A stretch of DNA of 64,000 nt from Sphingobium sp. TCM1. GTDB taxonomy: Bacteria > Pseudomonadota > Alphaproteobacteria > Sphingomonadales > Sphingomonadaceae. Every line of letters begins with the position of its first letter. The first letter of the stretch is position 1. Shown here piece after piece: positions 59,035 through 64,000 of the stretch. Under the pieces are notes generated by a model. That model saw nothing but the letters and a program-made list of their open reading frames with translations. It was not told the origin of the DNA and did not search any database. The stretch is taken from NCBI RefSeq assembly GCF_001650725.1, contig NZ_LXVX01000023.1, positions 62,001-126,000 on the forward strand, given 5' to 3'. The translations under genes were made by a program, and so were the position numbers.

Positions 59035-60336
59035 ATGACCATGACCATTAGCCTTGCGGAAATCGCCAAGGAAAAGGGAATCAAGTACTTCCTCATTTCC
59101 TACACCGACCTGTTCGGCGCCCAGCGTGCCAAACTCGTTCCTGCCTCTGCCATCGCCGGGATGCAGAAAAACGGCGCCGGTTTCGCCGGTTTCGCTACCT
59201 GGCTCGACATGAGTCCGGCCGACCCGGACCTATTTGCGAGACCCGATCCGGAAAGCCTGGTCCAGCTCCCCTGGAAACCCGAAGTGGGCTGGCTCGCCGC
59301 CGATCTGTGGATGAATGGCGCTCCCGTAGAGGCCTCCCCGCGCGTCGCCCTCAAGAACCAGATCGCGCGCGCTGCCGAAATTGGCCTGCAGATGAAAACC
59401 GGGGTGGAATGTGAATTCTTCCTGCTATCTTCCGACGGTCAGTCTATCGCCGATACGGCAGACTGCCAGGCCAAGCCCTGCTACGACCAGCAGGCGCTGA
59501 TGCGCCGCTACGATGTGGTTACCGAGCTGTGCGATGCCATGCTGTCGCTCGGCTGGAAACCTTACCAGAACGACCATGAGGACGCGAACGGCCAGTTCGA
59601 GATGAACTGGGAATATGACGACGCGCTGCTCACCGCCGATCGCCATGCCTTCTTCAAGTACATGGCCAAGTCGATTGCCGAAAAGCACGGCCTGCGCGTG
59701 ACCTTCATGCCCAAACCGTTCACCCACCTGACTGGCAACGGCTGCCACATGCACGTCTCGATGTGGAAGGGCGACACCAACGCCTTTGCCAACCCTGGTG
59801 GCCAAGACCTGACCGCCGAGGCGCTGCACTTCATCGGTGGCATCATCAACTCTGCGGATGCACTCACGGCCTTCCTCAATCCGACCGTCAACAGCTACAA
59901 GCGTATAAACGCGCCGCGCACCACTTCAGGCGCGACCTGGGCGCCCAACTCGGTGACGTGGACGGGTAACAACCGCACGCACATGATCCGCGTGCCCGAA
60001 CCGGACCGGTTCGAGCTGCGCCTGGCTGACGGTGCAGTCAATCCGTATCTGATGGCCGCTTCAGTGCTGGCGGCGGGCCTCGACGGACTGGCCAACGCCC
60101 GCGACCCGGGACCGCGCTCCGACATCAATATGTATACGGAGGGCAGCACGCTACCGGCCAAGAACAAGCTGCCGCTGAACCTGCTCGACGCCCTACGAGC
60201 GCTGGAAGGCAGCGCCGTACTCAAGGACGCGCTCGGCCAGCTCATTCCCGCCTATCTGAAGCTGAAGACAGGTGAATGGAACGACTTCACCCGTCATCTC
60301 ACGCAGTGGGAACGCGACACCACGCTGGACTGCTGA
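59035..60336 (+). CDS. gmaS: Gamma-glutamylmethylamide synthetase (GlnT-like)
   Basis: A 433-residue glutamine-synthetase-fold enzyme that ligates methylamine to glutamate with ATP. GS-like motifs include VECEFFLLSSDG, NGQFEMNWEYDDAL, GNGCHMHVSMW, NSYKRINAPRTTSGATWAPN and RFELRLADGAVNPYLMAASV. Its size and the partners mgsABC favour gamma-glutamylmethylamide synthetase over standard GlnA. ATG 59035 has GGAG 4 bases upstream; ATG 59041 is an equal option. It is the last gene of the pathway. Confidence 0.9.
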   Translation: MTMTISLAEIAKEKGIKYFLISYTDLFGAQRAKLVPASAIAGMQKNGAGFAGFATWLDMSPADPDLFARPDPESLVQLPWKPEVGWLAADLWMNGAPVEASPRVALKNQIARAAEIGLQMKTGVECEFFLLSSDGQSIADTADCQAKPCYDQQALMRRYDVVTELCDAMLSLGWKPYQNDHEDANGQFEMNWEYDDALLTADRHAFFKYMAKSIAEKHGLRVTFMPKPFTHLTGNGCHMHVSMWKGDTNAFANPGGQDLTAEALHFIGGIINSADALTAFLNPTVNSYKRINAPRTTSGATWAPNSVTWTGNNRTHMIRVPEPDRFELRLADGAVNPYLMAASVLAAGLDGLANARDPGPRSDINMYTEGSTLPAKNKLPLNLLDALRALEGSAVLKDALGQLIPAYLKLKTGEWNDFTRHLTQWERDTTLDC

Positions 60337-60461
60337 ACGGGCTCTCTCGCACCGCACATCGCCGTACCGGCCTGTTCCCGGCCTGCCGCCGGGAGCCGTG
60401 GAGACGTGCGCGCAGAACGCGCCGGATTCGTCATGTGGAGGCAGTCAATGAAACTCATCCT

Positions 60462-61043
60462 GTAAGCGGGGCCTGAGTACCGCAGCTATGCGGCTTGGGC
60501 GACGTCTTGCTCGGTCGGATGCCAGTTCCATATGTGGACGGCTCTTCGACATCGAGCGCGCCATCAACGGCAAATCGGCGCAGGATCGTTTGGCTCTGCG
60601 GCAGGAGCACAGCGCCCCGCTGGTGGCCGATCTGGAAGAATGGATGCGCGACAGCCGGTCGAAGCTATCGAAGAACAGCGATGTGGCCGAGGCCATGGAT
60701 TACATGCTCAAGGCGTGGCCCGCCTTCGCCGCGTTCCTCGACGACGGCCGTATCTGCCTCTCGAACAACGCGGCGGAACGGGCGCTGAGGGGCATTGCCC
60801 TGGGGAGAAAGTCGTGGCTCTTCGCTGGTTCAGATCGCGGCGGCCAGCGCACCGCCTTCATGTTGAGTCTCATTGGCACGGCAAAGCTCAACGACATCGA
60901 TCCGCAGGCCTGGCTCGCCGATGTGCTCAGCCGCATCGCCGACATCCCCCAGAACCGTCTCCACGAACTGCTTCCATGGAATTGGCGTGCCGCCGAGGAT
61001 CAACGAAAAGCCGCCTGATCCGCGGCCTTCACCGCATGCCTAC
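60462..61043 (+). mobile_element. IS66-family remnant with C-terminal TnpC fragment
   Basis: From about 60540 to 61018 the frame reads FDIERAINGKSAQDRL, SNNAAERALRGIALGRKSWL, FAGSDRGGQRTAFM and IPQNRLHELLPWNW, the C-terminal third of an IS66 TnpC transposase. The left edge GTAAGCGG (60462) and the right edge GCCTAC (61038-61043) resemble imperfect IS66 terminal repeats. tnpA, tnpB and most of tnpC are missing, so it is inactive. No 8-base target duplication is visible. Confidence 0.8.
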
Positions 61044-61184
61044 CCTGAAGGACACGGCACATCAACTCCACCCGCCAGCGATGCCGCCAGCTTTGCACAA
61101 AGGCAAACCTCACGGCCTTTGGCTCGCGAAGAACTGAGTCGCCTTCTTAAGAAACAGCCATATCAGGCTCCGGTGTCAGTTCCT

Positions 61185-61379
61185 GAAGCGAGAAGCGCTC
61201 TCTTCATGCCGGCGCTCATCGCCGCCCGCTTCAATCCCGACCTAAAATCCAAATATCAGCAGATGGTCGCCGCTGGCAAACCAGCCAAGGTCGCCATCAC
61301 TACACTCATGCGAAAGCTCGTCGTCACGGCCAATGCTCTGCTCAAAGCAGATCGCCTTTGGCAGCAATCTCGCGCTTGA
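61185..61379 (+). mobile_element. IS110-family transposase C-terminal fragment
   Basis: The last 64 codons of an IS110/IS116-type transposase: SALFMPALIAARFNPDLKSK, AAGKPAKVAITTLMRKL, VVTANALLKADRLW, ending at TGA 61379. The rest of the element is absent. Together with the IS66 debris just upstream it marks an insertion hot-spot at the end of the methylamine cluster. Confidence 0.75.
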
Positions 61380-61415
61380 CCATCATAGATACTCTAAAGC
61401 TTGATAAGGTTTCAA

Positions 61416-61631
61416 TCAGACGTCATCAGTATGGGAAAACCTATTCAATTGAGCAAGACGAGACTGCAGTCGATCGGCCAGCGAATTCCTAACCGGCTTA
61501 CCTATTTTAATCTTACGCCACGTGTTGTAGCTAATCCCGAATCTGTAATTCAACGCTTCGTCTGTTTGACCAGTAAGAAGTCGTTCCATATCTCGAACAA
61601 CAGATTCATCAATTATAACTTGACCTTTCAT
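61416..61631 (-). CDS. Small conserved hypothetical protein
   Basis: A 71-residue protein (75 if GTG 61643 is used) with an N-terminal helix (VVRDMERLLTGQTDEALNYR) and a helix-turn-helix-like FGISYNTWRKIKIGKPVRNS, ending in RLQSRLAQLNRF. I recall similar short proteins in alphaproteobacteria but no function. The local base composition is AT-richer than its neighbours, which fits transferred DNA. The ribosome site is weak. Confidence 0.5.
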   Translation of the reverse strand: MKGQVIIDESVVRDMERLLTGQTDEALNYRFGISYNTWRKIKIGKPVRNSLADRLQSRLAQLNRFSHTDDV

Positions 61632-61813
61632 GGAATATTTCACTCATTATTATTGACAGGACACATAAGAATGATCTTGCGAGAATATCCACGAACTGAG
61701 ATTTCGATCCACGAAGCTTCGAGGAGCAGCTATGGATCAAGATGGTAGGCGAAGTGGGCGTCCAGTGTGATGATCTTCGACTGCCTTCGTACGCGGGGGT
61801 CGCCCGGTGATTT

Positions 61814-63271
61814 TCATTCTAGAAAACCGCCCTCCGGATCATCGAAAATGGAACCACGAAGCTGCTTGCGTACCTTTCGCTTCATGAGTGACCAAGCCGC
61901 TTGCTTCCCGAGATAATCAAGCGGCCAAGCGGGCCACCTCTGCGGCTTGCGGTTGACGATCCAAAAATCGGTTAGATCACTACGGCGACCGGCGAGCATG
62001 TCTGCGACAGTCTGACCATGTAAATGGCTGATGGCGAGCCCATGGCCCCAGCACCCGCCGATATAGATCACGCGCTCGTCACCGACATTCGTGAGGTGAG
62101 GCACCAGGTCGCGCGTCCCCGACATGTGTCCACCCCAGTTATGTGCCAGCCTGACATCTTTTAGCGCAGGAAAGATAGCCTTCAAGTGAGCAAGCGACAC
62201 CTGGCCCCCCTTGGCATCGACGGTTGGCTCCATCTCGGTTCGCGTCGGATGGCCGCCATAATAGATGAAGTAGAACTGGATGCGCTTGTCCGCAGTGGGT
62301 GCCATATAGTGGAACAGATCGAGTGAGCTTTCAATCGCGTTGCCCTGTTTCCAGCCAATCGACGCCCATTGCTCGTCGGACAAGCGCTCGGTCACCGCGC
62401 CGCGCGCGAATACCGGAGCTTGATACCGGTCGAGTTCCCTGCCGAGTGGACCTTGTAGCTGGTGCGTGAATGCATTGGTCGCCAGTACGACCTTGCTCGC
62501 AAAGATTCTTCCCCCCGGCGTCGACACTCGCACCCCGCTGGGCGTCCGCTCCAGATGAGTCGCTGGCGTGTTTTCATACACCGTAACCCCTGCTGCCTCC
62601 GCAATGCGCTTTAGTTCACGCACTTGTTTGCAGGGATTCAGCAGACCTAGATCAGTGTCTGCGATTGCAGCCTTAAAGTGGGTATTTCCGTTGTAACTAG
62701 CCTGCACCTGACGGGCATCAAGCCAGGATATCGTATCAACGCCCACCTTTTGGTGAGCGGAGTACAGATCGTGGAGATCATCGATCCATCGATCATCAAA
62801 AGCGACACGCATCAGTCCAGGAGCACGATAATCACTGTCCAGACCATTTTGTTCGATAATCTGGCGAGTGTAAGCGGTCGCGCGACGACAATATGCAAAG
62901 GCCGCCGCAGATCGTTCCACCCCGTATTTCTTGTGTATGGCCAACTGGCTCATGCCAAACTGTGGCATGAGCCAGCCAGCGGCTCGTCCGCTGGCGCCGA
63001 AACCGATGATTTCGCTTTCGATCACGACCACCGAGCCCAGACCGTCCTTCGCACAGTGCCAGGCCGATGAAAGTCCGGCGATGCCGCCGCCTATTACGAG
63101 AATGTCGCATCGCAGATCGGCAGCCAGGTCCGGATTCGCGGTGTAATTTCCATAATCCCGAATCCAGAAGGACTTGCCTGCGTGCGGGGGCGACGAGGGC
63201 TTTGCTCGCTCGTTCGTGCCCGACGCCGGGTACGGCACATCATGGCCAGGCCCGGGAGTTTGATTGTGCAT
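61814..63271 (-). CDS. FAD-dependent oxidoreductase, DAO family
   Basis: A 485-residue DAO/GlpO-type flavoprotein. The dinucleotide motif is CDILVIGGGIAGLSSAWHCA (about 55-75), then GFGASGRAAGWLMPQFG. C-terminal blocks are WGGHMSGTRDLVPHL and YIGGCWGHGLAISHLHGQTV, typical of the gamma-glutamylputrescine/N-methyl amino acid oxidase group (PuuB/OrdL). The likely substrate is an amine or amino acid; which one cannot be told. ATG 63271 has GGAG about 8 bases upstream. It is followed upstream by an MFS transporter on the same strand, possibly its substrate importer. Confidence 0.85.
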   Translation of the reverse strand: MHNQTPGPGHDVPYPASGTNERAKPSSPPHAGKSFWIRDYGNYTANPDLAADLRCDILVIGGGIAGLSSAWHCAKDGLGSVVVIESEIIGFGASGRAAGWLMPQFGMSQLAIHKKYGVERSAAAFAYCRRATAYTRQIIEQNGLDSDYRAPGLMRVAFDDRWIDDLHDLYSAHQKVGVDTISWLDARQVQASYNGNTHFKAAIADTDLGLLNPCKQVRELKRIAEAAGVTVYENTPATHLERTPSGVRVSTPGGRIFASKVVLATNAFTHQLQGPLGRELDRYQAPVFARGAVTERLSDEQWASIGWKQGNAIESSLDLFHYMAPTADKRIQFYFIYYGGHPTRTEMEPTVDAKGGQVSLAHLKAIFPALKDVRLAHNWGGHMSGTRDLVPHLTNVGDERVIYIGGCWGHGLAISHLHGQTVADMLAGRRSDLTDFWIVNRKPQRWPAWPLDYLGKQAAWSLMKRKVRKQLRGSIFDDPEGGFLE

Positions 63272-63415
63272 CCTACCAACTCCAACTATTAAGCCAGGCC
63301 GACATCGCATCGTCCTTGGCGCAGCGCTATGAGGGCTTCAAATCCTGACATCCGGTCCGACCCGACCGATCGCTTTACAAACGCGCCACCCTGAAGTGGC
63401 GACGCAAGCCATGGT

Positions 63416-64000
63416 TCAGGAGGCAGCAGGCACCCGCGCCGCTTCGTGGGGCCTTCGGGCTGCATATACCGCAATTATCACAAGGGCAGCTGCGGCGGGG
63501 AAGGGCGCGGCAAGAAGGACGATGCTCAGCGAACCTTTCGCGACCAACATCGCACCGATGGCAGGGCCTATGGCCTGCGCAGCTACGTTGATGATATAGA
63601 TCATGCGGGTGAACTTTTCATCTGGATCATTGTCCGCAACGAGTGACATATAATAGGTCAGGCCCAAACCCCAGGCGGATAGGTATGCTGCGAATGCTAT
63701 CGTGTAGGAGAAAGTTGTCGTCGACTCGTACAGCGCCCAAATCGCGCCGAAGAATAACAGGGTAGTAAAGGCGATCCACTTGAGTCGGCCTCCGATCACG
63801 CCGACAGCAGTCGGGATCAGGACGGCCACTATCGACAAGATGTAGCTGAACGCGGCGGCATTCGCGACCTGGGCCGGATTAAGGCCATTGGCGAGGCCGA
63901 CCCGTTCCGTAAATCCGGAAACCACGTTTGCCCCCACGGCGAACAGTAGCAAGCCCACCAACGCGATCTTTCCGAACGCTATGGCGCCAAGCCGGGTGCC
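63416..64000 (-). CDS. MFS transporter, C-terminal part, cut by window edge
   Basis: The frame is open from 64000 to the stop at 63416 with no start inside, giving 194 residues. It has six predicted helices (for example ALVGLLLFAVGANVVSGF, FAAYLSAWGLGLTYYMSL, SIVLLAAPFPAAAALVIIA) and a conserved loop with DPDEKFTRMIYIINVAAQ. This is the C-terminal half of a major facilitator. It probably imports the substrate of the adjacent FAD oxidoreductase. The substrate is unknown. Confidence 0.8.
   Translation of the reverse strand, partial: GTRLGAIAFGKIALVGLLLFAVGANVVSGFTERVGLANGLNPAQVANAAAFSYILSIVAVLIPTAVGVIGGRLKWIAFTTLLFFGAIWALYESTTTFSYTIAFAAYLSAWGLGLTYYMSLVADNDPDEKFTRMIYIINVAAQAIGPAIGAMLVAKGSLSIVLLAAPFPAAAALVIIAVYAARRPHEAARVPAAS

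Noticed and set aside
60462..61043. Intact IS66 element
   Set aside because: tnpA, tnpB and two thirds of tnpC are absent and no target duplication is seen, so it is listed as a remnant only.

Overview
The window reads as DNA from a GC-rich alphaproteobacterium, most likely a sphingomonad (Sphingomonas/Sphingobium/Novosphingobium type). The basis is the protein style: an Oar/CirA-like TonB receptor, CopA/CopB pairs, a FixL/FixJ pair and short copper-island proteins typical of that group. This is inference from family resemblance; no database search was possible. No rRNA, tRNA or CRISPR array was seen.

From 1 to about 46.4 kb the window is a dense copper/heavy-metal and low-oxygen stress island. 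It starts with a CusCBA-type efflux operon (minus strand, cusA cut by the window edge) and two small secreted proteins. Next come a MerR regulator with its operators and two lipoproteins. Then follows a five-gene block: a membrane-spanning flavin/2Fe-2S reductase, a b-type membrane cytochrome, a heptaheme cytochrome c, a DUF1622 membrane protein and a Cys-rich Csp-type copper-storage protein. A GH130 gene broken by one amber codon follows, then three small secreted proteins, an aldehyde and an alcohol dehydrogenase, a first copAB pair with an MFS transporter, and a DUF411 protein. A GntR regulator sits beside a TonB receptor and two PepSY membrane proteins. After a TetR/SDR pair and a corA remnant comes an oxygen-sensing FixL/FixJ system. 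Then come a DUF305 protein, a second copAB pair, a CnrYXH-like sigma/anti-sigma/sensor set, copCD, a P1B copper ATPase with CueR, a second FixJ-type regulator, and a three-gene operon for RNA/nucleotide breakdown (PRPP synthase, AMP/thymidine phosphorylase, MBL-fold nuclease).

Three regulatory layers can be read in the island. Five sites match (G/A)AGGG(G/T)-N12-NTGCGTAT(T/A), an ECF-type promoter that fits the CnrH-like sigma factor. They lie before copA, copC, the anti-sigma gene, the DUF411 gene and the TonB receptor. Four MerR/CueR-type operators lie before copper or regulator genes. A recurrent TAC(G/T)TAT element precedes several of the small copper genes, the aldehyde dehydrogenase and the copper ATPase, and may be the FixJ site.

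The island ends at about 46.46 kb in a chimeric ORF: the first 49 or so codons of a small membrane methyltransferase-like gene run in frame into the C-terminal half of a tyrosine recombinase. From 47.4 to 60.3 kb lies a complete N-methylglutamate (methylamine/sarcosine type) pathway: a GlxA/GbdR-like activator, four SoxBDAG-like dehydrogenase genes, purU, folD, an XRE-cupin regulator, three N-methylglutamate synthase genes and gmaS. Together they would convert methylamine to glutamate-bound methyl, release formaldehyde as methylene-THF and finish at formate. The right end carries IS66 and IS110 debris, a small unknown gene, a DAO-family FAD oxidoreductase and the C-terminal part of an MFS transporter that runs off the window.
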